In this document: positions 33,260 to 42,485 of the stretch, in pieces | Numbering within the stretch: the first letter of the stretch is position 1 | How the letters are laid out: every line of letters starts with the position of its first letter | Source: Spiractinospora alimapuensis | GTDB taxonomy: Bacteria; Actinomycetota; Actinomycetes; Streptosporangiales; Streptosporangiaceae | Direction of reading: 5' to 3' | DNA length: 64,000 nucleotides | NCBI RefSeq assembly: GCF_018437505.1 | Contig: NZ_CP072467.1 | Span: forward strand, 3,348,001 to 3,412,000 | Notes under the pieces: generated by a model | Database searches by the model: none | What the model saw: the letters and a program-made list of their open reading frames with translations, nothing else | What the model was told of the DNA's origin: nothing | Position numbers and translations under genes: made by a program

Positions 33260-35554
33260 TCACACGCCGAGTTCGGCGATGAGGGACAGGGCACCCGACT
33301 TGCTCAGAGGGTCGTTGCCATTGCCGCATTTGGGGGACTGGATACAGGACGGGCAGCCGTTGGCACAGGGGCAGGTGGCGATCGCCTCGTGGGTGGCCGC
33401 GAGCCAGGACTCGGCGGCTTCGTAGCCGCGTTCGGCGAAGCCGGCCCCGCCCGGATAGCCGTCGTACACGAAGACCGTGAGTGTGCCGGTGTCGACGTGC
33501 CCGGTCGTGGAGAGACCGCCGATGTCCCAGCGGTCACAGGTGGCGAAGAGGGGGAGGAGACCGATGGCGGCGTGTTCCGCGGCGTGCGCGGCACCGCGGA
33601 GTTCCACGTCCTCGGCGCCGAGGCGTTCGCAGACCTCCGGGGCGAGCGTCCACCACACGGCTTTGGATCGCAGGACTCGTTCCGGGAGGTCCAGGGGTTC
33701 CTCGCCCAGGACGGCGCCGGTTCGGACGTCGCGTTTCAGGTAGCCCACGACCTGGCGACGGACCTCTACCTCGCCGAAGTGCAGGCGGGCGTTGGGGCCG
33801 AACGCGCGTGAGCGGATCTCCCGCAGCACCGCGATCTCGGTGACGTCCCGGGCCCACGTCGTGTACTGGGGGTCGGCGGCGTGCACCAACGCGACGCCCG
33901 ACTCCAGGTCCAGTTCGTCCACCACGTAGGTCGCGCCCTGGTGCAGGTGGACCGCTCCGCTGTGCACGCTGGCGTGCGCCGCGCCCTCGTCCACGGTCCC
34001 CAGCAGCTGCCCCGTCTCCGCGTCGGCGATTTGCACCGGCGGGCCGCCCGCGCCACGCAGGTCGACCAGGGACGCGGCGCGCTCGCGTTTCGTCCAGAAC
34101 CAGCCGCGTGGACGGCGGCGCAAGAGGCCTTGGAGGCTGAGGTCCTCCACGGTCTCCGGGGCGGCGGGGCCGAACAGGTCCAGGTCGCCCTCGCGCAGCG
34201 GCATCTCCTCGGCGGCGGCGCACAGGTGCGGGCCGAGCACGTGCGGGTTGTCGGGGTCGAGGACGGAGGACTCCACTGGACGGTCGAAGACCGCCTCGGG
34301 GTGGTGGACGAGGTAGGTGTCGAGTGGATCGTCCCGCGCGATGAACACCGCGAGGGCGTCCTGCCCCGATCGACCCGCGCGCCCCGCCTGCTGCCACAGC
34401 GACGCCAGGGTCCCCGGCCACCCGGCGATCACCACGGCGTCCACCCCGGCGATGTCGACCCCCAGTTCCAGGGCGTTGGTGGCGGCGAGGCCCAGCACCG
34501 CTCCACTGCGCACGTCGCGCTCGAGCCGCCGCCGGTCCTCGGCCAGGTATCCCGCCCGGTAGGCGGCGACCCGCTCCGCGATCGGCTCCCCGTGGCGTTC
34601 GGCGAGGTGGCGCCGCGCGGTCACCGAGACGACCTCCGCGCCCTGTCGGGAACGCACGAACGCCAGGGTCTGTACCCCCTGTCCGACCAACGTGGCCAGC
34701 ACGTCGGCGGCCTCGGCGGTGGCCGATCGGCGGATGACCTCTCCGTCTCCGCCGCGTCCCCGGGAGGACGGGCTCCGTTCGGGCTCGGGCTCGACGAGTG
34801 CGACGCAGGTGGCGCCGTGGGGCGCGCCGTCGGTCGCCACGGGCGTCACGGGCAGGCCGATCAACCGGCTCGCACTAACCTCGGGCTCGGCGGAGGTGGC
34901 CGAGGCGAGGACGAACGTGGGTGCCGACCGGTAGCCCGCGCAGACACGGCGCAGGCGGCGGATCACGTGGGCGATGTGGGACCCGAAGACGCCCCGATAC
35001 CGGTGGGACTCGTCGATGACCACGTACCGCAACCGACGGAGGAACCCGCTCCAGGCGGCGTGCCGACCGAGGAAAGCGTGGTGCAGCATGTCCGGATTGG
35101 TGAGGACGAGGTTCGCGTTGCGCCTGATCCACGTACGGTCCGCCGGCCGGGTGTCGCCGTCGTAGGTGGCGACGGTGAGGTCGGGCAGGCCCAGTGCCCG
35201 CAGCGAACGTTCCTGGTCGGCGGCCAGGGCCTTCGTCGGCGCCATGTACAGCACCGTCCCGCCGCTCTGGATCGCGTCCACGCTCGGCAGGAGGAATCCC
35301 AGTGACTTGCCGGACGCCGTTCCAGTGGCCATGATCACGTGCTCGCCCGCGCGCGCGAGCTCCGCGGCGTGGGCCTGGTGTGACCACGGGGCGCTGATTC
35401 CGAGCGCCGCGAGGCGTTCCCGGAGGTCATCGCCCACCCACTCCGGCCAGTCGACGGTGACGCCGCTGCGCTTCGGCAGCGTCCGCACATGCGCGATGTC
35501 AGAGGGCAGCCCACGTCCCGGCCCGGCGCTGAGCAGCTCTGACCACGGATTCAC
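33260..35554 (-). CDS. DEAD/DEAH-box helicase with DUF1998 zinc-binding domain (MrfA/Rv3649 type)
   Basis: A 764-residue superfamily 2 helicase. N-terminal RecA core: Walker A MATGTASGKSLGFLLP, TNPDMLHHAFL, motif II VVIDESHRYRGVFG and SATSAEP. Second core: RSRQGAEVVSV, ATNALELGVDIAGVDAV and QQAGRAGRSG. The C-terminus has four Cys in CPCANGCPSC and SPKC, the DUF1998 zinc site. Bacillus MrfA, with this layout, repairs mitomycin C damage. Start GTG 35554 has GGGGAGG upstream; longer in-frame extension lacks homology. Convergent with the tad operon. Confidence 0.92.
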   Translation of the reverse strand: MNPWSELLSAGPGRGLPSDIAHVRTLPKRSGVTVDWPEWVGDDLRERLAALGISAPWSHQAHAAELARAGEHVIMATGTASGKSLGFLLPSVDAIQSGGTVLYMAPTKALAADQERSLRALGLPDLTVATYDGDTRPADRTWIRRNANLVLTNPDMLHHAFLGRHAAWSGFLRRLRYVVIDESHRYRGVFGSHIAHVIRRLRRVCAGYRSAPTFVLASATSAEPEVSASRLIGLPVTPVATDGAPHGATCVALVEPEPERSPSSRGRGGDGEVIRRSATAEAADVLATLVGQGVQTLAFVRSRQGAEVVSVTARRHLAERHGEPIAERVAAYRAGYLAEDRRRLERDVRSGAVLGLAATNALELGVDIAGVDAVVIAGWPGTLASLWQQAGRAGRSGQDALAVFIARDDPLDTYLVHHPEAVFDRPVESSVLDPDNPHVLGPHLCAAAEEMPLREGDLDLFGPAAPETVEDLSLQGLLRRRPRGWFWTKRERAASLVDLRGAGGPPVQIADAETGQLLGTVDEGAAHASVHSGAVHLHQGATYVVDELDLESGVALVHAADPQYTTWARDVTEIAVLREIRSRAFGPNARLHFGEVEVRRQVVGYLKRDVRTGAVLGEEPLDLPERVLRSKAVWWTLAPEVCERLGAEDVELRGAAHAAEHAAIGLLPLFATCDRWDIGGLSTTGHVDTGTLTVFVYDGYPGGAGFAERGYEAAESWLAATHEAIATCPCANGCPSCIQSPKCGNGNDPLSKSGALSLIAELGV

Positions 35555-35758
35555 ACGAATACCTCCCCACGTCGCAGGATACGAACCAATGAACGGGTAA
35601 GTATCAACACGGACGCAGTGCCGACCGCGCGGTACCGTGGGTTTCTCGGCGATAGCCCGCAAATGCGCGAGTCAAACGTGGTTGAATGCCGCACTGCGGG
35701 GTAACGCCCGGCACAGACCCCACGCGGCCGACGGCCGCGGTACGGCGCTGGAGGACTA

Positions 35759-36106
35759 GTGGACTTGAAGCTGGAACACTACACCGAGGACGACACCGAG
35801 ATCGTGGTCGTTGAGGGTGAGATCGACGTCTATACCGCCCCCCGGCTGCGCGAGCTTCTCATCGACCTGGTGAACCAGGGACGATTCCACTTGGTCGTGG
35901 ACATGGAGAAGGTGGAGTTCCTGGACTCGACCGGCCTTGGGGTACTTGTCGGCGGCCTGAAGCGGGTGCGCGCGCACGACGGCACCCTGGACCTCGTGTG
36001 CAAGCAGGAGCGCATTCTGAAGATCTTCCGCATCACCGGACTGACCAAGGTCTTCGGGATTCATGACACGGTCCGCGATGCGATCGATAACCGCAAGACG
36101 CAGTAG
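35759..36106 (+). CDS. bldG: BldG anti-sigma factor antagonist
   Basis: A 115-residue STAS protein nearly identical in layout to Streptomyces BldG. The phosphorylatable Ser57 lies in [20 protein letters not shown]; the C-terminus [17 protein letters not shown] is also conserved. BldG binds anti-sigma factors and is required for aerial growth and antibiotic production. Start is GTG 35759, preceded by GGAGG. The gene for its partner follows 15 bases after its stop, as in Streptomyces. Confidence 0.95.
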   Translation: MDLKLEHYTEDDTEIVVVEGEIDVYTAPRLRELLIDLVNQGRFHLVVDMEKVEFLDSTGLGVLVGGLKRVRAHDGTLDLVCKQERILKIFRITGLTKVFGIHDTVRDAIDNRKTQ

Positions 36107-36121
36107 CAAAAACGGTTAGCG

Positions 36122-36622
36122 ATGGCACTCGTTCAGCTTTCGATCAGCGCGTTGCCCGTCCATGTTCGTACGGCGCGGCTCGTCGCTTCCGCCGTCGCCC
36201 GCCGCTCAGGCCTCCCGGAGTCAGCACTTGACGAGGTACGGCTCGCGGTCGGCGAGGCCTGCTCTCGTGCGGTGGAGAACCATCGCACCCACTGCCCGCA
36301 GCAACCGATCACCGTCGAGCTGCGGGAGCACATCCAGTCATCCCCCGGCCCCGGCCGGTTCGAGGTGACGGTTCTGGATCGGGCCCCGGGAGCCGAGCGG
36401 CCCCCGGGTGGTGGCGGTGTCCCGACCGCCGCCCTGCCCTACGCGGAGGCGGGGGAGGTCTCCGGGCTGTCCCCCGACATCGGCCTCGCGGTGATCAGCG
36501 GTCTCGCGGATCAGGTCGACGTCGAGGGCTCGGCGAACGGTACGACGATTCGGATGAGCTGGCCCATCGGCGACCAGCAACCGTCGGAGACCGGCACCCG
36601 CACCGGCGAGTTCAGCGGCTGA
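36122..36622 (+). CDS. BldG-associated RsbW-like anti-sigma factor
   Basis: A 166-residue HATPase_c protein: LSISALPVHVRTARLVASAVARR opening, N-box DEVRLAVGEACSRAVENH, and a G2-like SPDIGLAVISGLADQVDVE. It matches the small anti-sigma protein encoded directly after bldG in streptomycetes (SCO3548). The G1 region is short, so kinase activity is uncertain. Co-transcribed with bldG. Confidence 0.88.
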   Translation: MALVQLSISALPVHVRTARLVASAVARRSGLPESALDEVRLAVGEACSRAVENHRTHCPQQPITVELREHIQSSPGPGRFEVTVLDRAPGAERPPGGGGVPTAALPYAEAGEVSGLSPDIGLAVISGLADQVDVEGSANGTTIRMSWPIGDQQPSETGTRTGEFSG

Positions 36623-36627
36623 CGCGA

Positions 36628-36663
36628 CGCGGTGCGTCGCGGCGAGACCGGCGACGCACCGCG
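36628..36663 (+). terminator. Hairpin terminator after the bldG operon
   Basis: A 13-bp perfect stem (36628-36640 with 36651-36663) around a 10-base loop, starting six bases after the stop. Confidence 0.65.
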
Positions 36664-36780
36664 CGAACACCGACAATCCCCCGGCGCGGCCCCGAGCGGA
36701 GGTGTCCACGGTCGGGTGCCCCGACTCGTGCGCGCCTGTGTCCGACAGCGCGTGCCGCGGGGAGGTCCCCTCGCGACCCC

Positions 36781-37959
36781 CTAGTCACACCCCTGGGTCG
36801 ATACCGGCTCGGTCGCCGCGACACCCTCCTCGGCGTTCTCCGCCACCTCCTCCGCGGTCAGCACGTACCCGGTCTCCGTCTCCTGCGTCGCCGCCGCGAA
36901 GACCACCCCGTACACGGTCCCGTCCGGTGCCAACAGCGGGCCGCCGGAGTTCCCGGGCTGGACGTTGGCACGCACCTGGAAGATCTCTCGGCTGACCTGC
37001 TGTTCCTGGTAGAAGTCCGGCCCCTGCGCCGACTGGCGGACCCGGATGCGGGCCGGCATCACCGTGAACCCGCTGTTGCGCGGGAATCCCGCGACGACGG
37101 CGTCGTCACCCGCCTCACCCTCGGTGTCGAACTCCAGCGGCTCCAGGCCGAGGCCCTCGACCTCCAGCACGGCGAGGTCCTGCTGGGGGTCGTACAGAAC
37201 GACGGTGGCCGGAAGCTGCTCACCGGAGCGGGTGACCACGCGCAGGTCCTCGCGAACGCCGGCGACCACGTGGGCGTTGGTCATGATCCGGTCCGGGGCG
37301 TAGGCGAATCCCGTCCCCTCGACCCGGCGTTCGCAGTCGGGAGCGGCCCCCAGGACCTTGACCACGCTCTGCCCGGCGTCCCGGAGCTCCTCGGTGTTCA
37401 GTACGTCGGGGTCGGGCGGCTCCACCTCGATGGGGGTGCCCGGGCCGATCCCGCTGAAGACCTGGGGGAACTCGCTCTGGTCCACGGCCTGACGGAACTC
37501 GGAGAACCACGTGTTGACGCCGTCGGGGATGGCACGATCCACGGCGTGCAGTACCCGGGAGTTCTCGATCTGGTTGCTGACCACCGGGATGGAGGAGTTG
37601 GCGAGCGCGCTCCCGATGAGCCATGCGATGAGCAGAACCGCCGAGGCGTTCACCACGACCCCGCCCAGGGCGTCCAGGACACGAACGGAGTCCCCGGTGA
37701 CACGGTTGCGTAGGAGGGCCCCCAGGTAGGAGGCCGAGAACTGGCCCACGGCGGCGCTCAGGAAGACCGCCGCGACCGCGAGCAGCGCCTGCTGTCCGGG
37801 ATCGGAGACCAGTTCCATGATCAACGGGGGAAGGCCGATCGCGGCGGCGATACCACCACCCAGGAGGCCCGCGAAGCTCAGTACGCCGACGATGAACCCC
37901 TGGCGGTACCCAGCGAGCGCGAAGAGCAGAGCCACCGCGACGAGGATTACGTCCAGCAC
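36781..37959 (-). CDS. marP: MarP-like membrane serine protease
   Basis: A 392-residue protease with four N-terminal spans of the CvpA type (residues 1-125) and a periplasmic trypsin-like domain. The triad is H230 in TNAHVVAG, D261 in DPQQDLAVLEV and S338 in QPGNSGGPLL. C209 and C391 match the disulfide that regulates mycobacterial MarP. MarP protects against acid and oxidative stress by processing peptidoglycan hydrolases. Start is GTG 37959. The NUDIX gene lies 43 bases upstream on the same strand, as in Rv3671c-Rv3672c. Confidence 0.93.
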   Translation of the reverse strand: MLDVILVAVALLFALAGYRQGFIVGVLSFAGLLGGGIAAAIGLPPLIMELVSDPGQQALLAVAAVFLSAAVGQFSASYLGALLRNRVTGDSVRVLDALGGVVVNASAVLLIAWLIGSALANSSIPVVSNQIENSRVLHAVDRAIPDGVNTWFSEFRQAVDQSEFPQVFSGIGPGTPIEVEPPDPDVLNTEELRDAGQSVVKVLGAAPDCERRVEGTGFAYAPDRIMTNAHVVAGVREDLRVVTRSGEQLPATVVLYDPQQDLAVLEVEGLGLEPLEFDTEGEAGDDAVVAGFPRNSGFTVMPARIRVRQSAQGPDFYQEQQVSREIFQVRANVQPGNSGGPLLAPDGTVYGVVFAAATQETETGYVLTAEEVAENAEEGVAATEPVSTQGCD

Positions 37960-38002
37960 GGCGCCCTCCGATGCTCCTGCCCCCAGAGTAGCGTCGGAGC
38001 AC

Positions 38003-38641
38003 TCACCCGAGCAGGGACTCCACGCTGACCACCTCTGGGTTGTCCTGATTGGGCGGCTCCCACCCGGCCAGTGTCAACAGGTCGTTGAGCACTCCGGCCG
38101 TGAAGCCCCACACCACCATTCCTCGTACCCGAAACGCCACCCCACTCCGCTTGGGTCCGTAGACGACGCGCAGGCGGTTCCCGGGATCGATCAGCTCCCG
38201 GACCGGTACCCGAGCCACTCCGGCGACCTCGCGCGGGTCCGCGACCCGCACCGGACCCGGTACGCGCCACCAGGCGAGAATCGGCGTCACCCGGTTTCCG
38301 CTGTTGGACAGGTACACCTCGGGCAGCTCCGCCAGTACGGTCACGCCGCTGGGGTCCAGCCCGGTCTCCTCCTGCGCCTCCCGCAGCGCGCACTGCGCGG
38401 CACTGCCGTCATCGGGCTCCACGGCCCCGCCGGGGAAAGCGGGCTGCCCGGCGTGGTGACGCAGGCTGTCGCCGCGTTGCGTGAGGAGAACGTCCGGACC
38501 GTCCTCTCCGTTCCCGAAGAGCACCAGGATGGCGGATCGGCGCCCTCCCTCCTCCGGGGGACGCATCAGGAGCGGGACCGGCGCGTCGATAGCCCGGTCG
38601 CGCAGGGAGAGGAGCCACTCCGGAGGTGGCGTCCCGGTCAC
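38003..38641 (-). CDS. NUDIX hydrolase, CoA pyrophosphatase type
   Basis: A 212-residue protein with the CoA-diphosphatase signature: [21 protein letters not shown] and the Nudix box [25 protein letters not shown]. The LRHHAGQ segment upstream of the box is the marker of this subgroup, which cleaves CoA and acyl-CoA to 3',5'-ADP and phosphopantetheines. GTG 38641 overlaps the nth stop by four bases. Confidence 0.9.
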   Translation of the reverse strand: MTGTPPPEWLLSLRDRAIDAPVPLLMRPPEEGGRRSAILVLFGNGEDGPDVLLTQRGDSLRHHAGQPAFPGGAVEPDDGSAAQCALREAQEETGLDPSGVTVLAELPEVYLSNSGNRVTPILAWWRVPGPVRVADPREVAGVARVPVRELIDPGNRLRVVYGPKRSGVAFRVRGMVVWGFTAGVLNDLLTLAGWEPPNQDNPEVVSVESLLG

Positions 38642-39392
38642 GAGAACGGCCCCTGCCGCACCAGCTTGCGCGCGGCCGCCTCGTCGGTCGGCCCCTCACC
38701 GAAGGACGGGCACATGGGGGCGAGCGTGCAGGCCCCGCACGCCGGCCGTCGGGCGTGGCACACGCGGCGCCCGTGCCAGATCAGGCGGTGCGACAGCAGG
38801 GTCCAGTCCTTGGCGGGGAAGAGCGTGGCCACCGCGGACTCGATCTTCTCCGGGGTGGACTCGTCCGTCCACTTGAACCGGCGCACCAGGCGGGAGAAGT
38901 GGGTGTCGACCGTGAGACCGGGCACACCGAACGCGTTTCCGAGCACCACGTTGGCCGTCTTTCGTCCCACCCCCGGCAACGTCACCAGATCGGCCAGGCG
39001 CCCGGGAACCTCGCCGCCGTACCGGTCGCACAGTTCCTGTCCCAACCGCAGGATGCTGTCGGCCTTGGAACGGAAGAAACCGGTGGAACGGATGAGCTCC
39101 TCGAGTTCGGTCCGGTCCGCCGCGGCGTAGTCCTCGGCGGAGCGGTAGCGCTCGAACAACGCGGGCGTGACCATATTGACCCGCTTGTCGGTGCACTGCG
39201 CGGACAGAATCGTCGCGACCAGCAGCTCCAAGGAGTTAGTGAAATCAAGCTCACAGTGCGCGTCGGGATACAGCCGCACCAACTCCGGTACATCCGCCGT
39301 GCCCGCCGCACGAGGGCGAGGCGGGTTTCCCCCGTGGGTGTGGGTTCCTCGTACCGCTGCGAGGCCGCGGCTGGCGCAGTGGAGTGGTGCAC
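38638..39392 (-). CDS. nth: Endonuclease III, with an apparent single-base frameshift near the 5' end
   Basis: DNA glycosylase/AP lyase for oxidised pyrimidines. The main frame encodes residues from [15 protein letters not shown] onward, including [16 protein letters not shown] with the catalytic Lys, [12 protein letters not shown] with the catalytic Asp and four [4Fe-4S] Cys in [11 protein letters not shown] and MC. The expected N-terminal helix ([16 protein letters not shown]) is in the other frame immediately upstream; adding one G at the GG run 39285-39286 would join them. This is either a sequencing error or a real mutation. Probable start is GTG 39392 (TTG 39401 possible). The core is intact. 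Coupled to the NUDIX gene. Confidence 0.85.
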
Positions 39393-39710
39393 AACTCCCA
39401 AGACTACGGACTCCGCCAAGTTGGGTGTCCGAGGACCACGACTCGGACCACTGCCCCGTGAATCCGCGTCCACAGTGCCCGCGCACACCGAAATGGTCGG
39501 CCCCGTTGAGGCATCACACAATCACAGAATGTAACTATCGAGTAAGGGTGCGTTCTCTCGGGGCGGGAAAGATCCCAAGAGATGACCTAGTATCGAAGGT
39601 GCTGACTGATGTTGGCGCAGGCCACGACGGGCCGAGGTAACGGAATTGAATCGCACGGGGCCCGCGATGCGTCACACTGATGTGCGGTCAGGGGTGCATT
39701 GGAGGAATTG
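39393..39710. other. Intergenic region between nth and crp
   Basis: 318 bases holding the divergent nth and crp promoters. An inverted CACA-CTGA-TGTG motif is at 39673-39684, 27 bases before the crp start; its half-sites are in the opposite order to the CRP consensus. No gene is visible. Confidence 0.4.
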
Positions 39711-40394
39711 GTGGACGAGACCAACGAGGTACTGGGCCACGCCCCGCTGTTCGAGGCATTGGACGAAGAGGGCGGGGCTGCCCTTCGCGCCTCGATTACC
39801 GAGGTTCGTCTCGGACGTGGACAGACCCTGTTCTCGGAGGGCGACGAGGGCGACCGGCTGTACGTCGTGATCAGCGGCAAGGTGAAGCTCACCCGCGCCG
39901 CGGTCGATGGCCGGGAGAACCTGGTCAGTGTCCTTGGCCCCTCGGAGATGTTCGGGGAGCTCTCCCTGTTCGACCCGGGCCCGCGGACCGCCAGCGCTGT
40001 CGCTGTCACCGACACCATTCTCGCCGGCCTGGGCCACGAGGACCTGCGTCCGTTCGTCTACGGCCAGCCCGAGGTCGCCATCGTGCTGCTGAAGGCGCTG
40101 GCCCGGCGGCTGCGGAAGACCAACGACGTCATGGCCGACCTGGTCTTCACCGACGTGCCCGGCCGCGTCGCCAAGGCCCTGCTCGACCTCGCCGACAAGT
40201 TCGGCAAGGAGGGCGAGGACGGCTTGCACGTGCACCATGACCTGACCCAGGAGGAGCTCGCCCAGCTCGTGGGCGCGTCCCGGGAGACCGTGAACAAGGC
40301 ACTCGCCGAGTTCGCGCTGCGGGGGTGGCTGCGCATAGAGGCGAAGGCCGTCGTCCTGATGGACGTGGAGCGCCTGCGCCGCCGCGCACGCTGA
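39711..40394 (+). CDS. crp: Crp/Fnr-family global transcription regulator
   Basis: A 227-residue protein with an N-terminal cyclic-nucleotide-binding barrel (LFSEGDEGDRLYVVISGKVKL, FGELSLFDPGPRTASAVA, the phosphate-binding cassette), a long dimer helix and a winged HTH (LTQEELAQLVGASRETVNKALAEF). It corresponds to Rv3676 and Streptomyces Crp, which control development, resuscitation and central metabolism with cAMP. GTG 39711 has GGAGGA at 39701-39706. Confidence 0.93.
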   Translation: MDETNEVLGHAPLFEALDEEGGAALRASITEVRLGRGQTLFSEGDEGDRLYVVISGKVKLTRAAVDGRENLVSVLGPSEMFGELSLFDPGPRTASAVAVTDTILAGLGHEDLRPFVYGQPEVAIVLLKALARRLRKTNDVMADLVFTDVPGRVAKALLDLADKFGKEGEDGLHVHHDLTQEELAQLVGASRETVNKALAEFALRGWLRIEAKAVVLMDVERLRRRAR

Positions 40395-40805
40395 GACACC
40401 GTTGAGGGGAGATCCGCCGTCCGCGGCGGACCACCCTTCATCCGCGGCGGGGACGACGACATCGCCATCGCCCGACGTCCCGAGCGGCCGTAGTCCAGCT
40501 GGTCGGCGTCGATTCGATGACGGGTGCCGCCGACGTCGCCGCGCGTCGGAGCCACCATGTCGGAGCGTATGCCCCCGGTGGGGAGAGGCCCTCGGTCACC
40601 GGCGACGCGTGACTGATGGCGTGTGCCGGATGCCGGATGGTCCGTGCAGGCCCGGCCGTCTCGGGGCGACAGCGTGGTCGCGCCGGTCAGAGCGGTACTG
40701 AGGCTGAAGAAGCCCAGCCGCACCTCATCGAGGGTCCACGGCGGTAGCCCCTCGGGCGCGGGGGCCTCCGCGAGCCCCCACCCCTCCGCCGGGAGGGCGC
40801 TCGGT
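40395..40805. other. Intergenic region after crp
   Basis: 411 bases between the convergent ends of crp and the metallo-beta-lactamase gene. A short 7-bp hairpin (40413-40419 with 40424-40430) may end crp transcripts. ORFs here have no family-like sequence or Shine-Dalgarno support. Confidence 0.4.
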
Positions 40806-41615
40806 CTAGTCGAACCTGAGGTCGTCGGGGGTCTCGCCGCGCGACCTCAGGAAGTCCAACTGGGCCCGGACCGACGCCAGTGCCGGCCCGATGAGCGTGT
40901 CGTCGATCTCGGTGTAGACGCGGGCCACGATCTCGCGCGGAGAACGGGCTCCGGCCTCGATCGCGGCACGGATCTGATCCAGCCGTTCCTGACGGTGCCC
41001 CCGGTAGGTGGCGATGGCGCCGGCGGCGTCCGAGATCAGTGGCCCGTGGCCCGGCAGGAGCGTGACCACCCCCGCCTGGGCGATCAGGTCCTCGAGCCGC
41101 GCCAAGGTGTCCATGTAGTCACCCAACCCCGCCTCCCCGAGCACCGTTGACCCTCGACCGAGGACGGTGTCACCGGTGAGGATCGAGCGGTCCGCCGGCA
41201 GGTGGAAACTGACCGAGTCCGGCGTGTGCCCGGGCGTGGCCACCACGCGTAGCTCCAGGCCGGCCACTTTGATCGTCTCCCCGTCGCGGAGAGAGTCGGT
41301 GTCCCCCACCACGAGGTCGGGGTCCACGGCCCGCACCGGGGCACCGGTGAGCTCCGCGAAGTAGGGAGCTCCTTCGGCGTGGTCGGGGTGGTGGTGCGTG
41401 AGCAGCACCAGTTCCACGTGCGCGCCGCGTTCCTGCAGGGACCGCGCCACCCGCTCCAGGTGGCGTTCGTGGTGGGGGCCGGGGTCGACCACGACGACCC
41501 CGTGCGCGTCCGGCTCCCGGACGACCCAGGTGTTGGTGCCGTCCAGCGTCATCGGCCCCGGGTTGGGGCACAGCATGGCGGTCGCACGGGTGGTTCCCGA
41601 ACCGTCGATCTTCAC
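40806..41615 (-). CDS. Metallo-beta-lactamase-fold hydrolase (LACTB2-like, Rv3677c type)
   Basis: A 269-residue protein with metal-binding LLTHHHPDHAEG, TPGHTPDSVSF, LTGDTVLGRGS and LLPGHGPLI. An N-terminal NPGPMTLDGTNTWVV and a C-terminal winged helix-like region (SPREIVARVYTEIDDTLIGPALASVRAQLDFL) are typical of the LACTB2 group, some members of which are ribonucleases. GTG 41615 starts three bases after the stop of the NUDIX gene, so the two are co-translated. Confidence 0.9.
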   Translation of the reverse strand: MKIDGSGTTRATAMLCPNPGPMTLDGTNTWVVREPDAHGVVVVDPGPHHERHLERVARSLQERGAHVELVLLTHHHPDHAEGAPYFAELTGAPVRAVDPDLVVGDTDSLRDGETIKVAGLELRVVATPGHTPDSVSFHLPADRSILTGDTVLGRGSTVLGEAGLGDYMDTLARLEDLIAQAGVVTLLPGHGPLISDAAGAIATYRGHRQERLDQIRAAIEAGARSPREIVARVYTEIDDTLIGPALASVRAQLDFLRSRGETPDDLRFD

Positions 41616-41618
41616 CGT

Positions 41619-42467
41619 CTACCTCGCGATCCGTGGCGGCTGGTACTCGCGGCCGTCCGGCGCCACGAGGACAACGGAGTCGTTGGCCCGCCGCCGGACG
41701 GCGGGCTCGACAGGGTGGAGGTCCCGCCGCAGCTCGAGGATGGTGTCCAGGGTGGCGGTCCGGGAGAGTTCGGCCAGTTCCCGCAGGGTCTCCGACGTGG
41801 GCAACGCCATCGGCAGTCCGCCGGCGTCCCAGTGGTCGACCGCCTCCGCCGGGGTCATCCACACGAGGCGGTCCGACTCGGGGCTGGCCACCCGGGGCTC
41901 CTGGTCAGGGGGCACCACCGCGACGAAGAAGCGGGTGTCGAACCGCTTGCGCTCGGTGCGGGGTGTGACCCAGCGCGACCAGGGCCGCAGCAGGTCCGCC
42001 CGTACCGTGAGCCCGCGGTGGGCGAGCATCGCCGCGAAGGAACGGTCAACGGGCGGGAGACCGGTCGCTGCGCCCTCCGGCCGGGCCGAAGGTCCGTCCA
42101 GGGGGTGCGTCGCGGGACCGGCGAGGAGCACTCCGGACTCCTCGAAGGTCTCCCGGACCGCGGAGTACACGAACGACGCCGCGTGCTCCCGTGATACGCC
42201 GAACCAGGCCGCCCAGCGCTCCGGCTGGGCACCGATCCAGGGAAGGCACGCCCGCGCGTCGTCCACGTCCTCGGCGTCCACCGCCCCGCCGGGGAAGACG
42301 TACAGTCCCGCCCCGACCCGCATGGTGGCGGCGCGACGCAGGAGACACACCTGGAACGCGCCGCCGACCCCGGGACGAAGCAGGATCACCGTCGCGGAGT
42401 CACGAGGCGCCACCGGGTCGGTGTGTCCCGCCAGAACCGCGTTCCGCCAGCTCGCACCGTCCGTCAT
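41619..42467 (-). CDS. NUDIX hydrolase (NUDT19-like)
   Basis: A 282-residue protein beginning PRDSATVILLRPG with LYVFPGGAVDAED. A long insert separates the two halves of the box, and the core helix SAVRETFEESGVLL carries the REx2EE catalytic glutamates. This split layout matches NUDT7/NUDT19-type hydrolases that act on CoA derivatives. It lies between RidA and metallo-beta-lactamase genes in one operon. Confidence 0.88.
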   Translation of the reverse strand: MTDGASWRNAVLAGHTDPVAPRDSATVILLRPGVGGAFQVCLLRRAATMRVGAGLYVFPGGAVDAEDVDDARACLPWIGAQPERWAAWFGVSREHAASFVYSAVRETFEESGVLLAGPATHPLDGPSARPEGAATGLPPVDRSFAAMLAHRGLTVRADLLRPWSRWVTPRTERKRFDTRFFVAVVPPDQEPRVASPESDRLVWMTPAEAVDHWDAGGLPMALPTSETLRELAELSRTATLDTILELRRDLHPVEPAVRRRANDSVVLVAPDGREYQPPRIAR

Positions 42468-42485
42468 GGCCGCCTTCCGCCGAAC

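Noticed and set aside
33881-35305. 474-codon ORF antisense to the helicase gene
   Set aside because: Third-position shadow of the helicase frame, no motif.
39673-39684. CACA-CTGA-TGTG as a CRP-binding site upstream of crp
   Set aside because: Half-sites are in the reverse order to the TGTGA-N6-TCACA consensus and the spacer is wrong.
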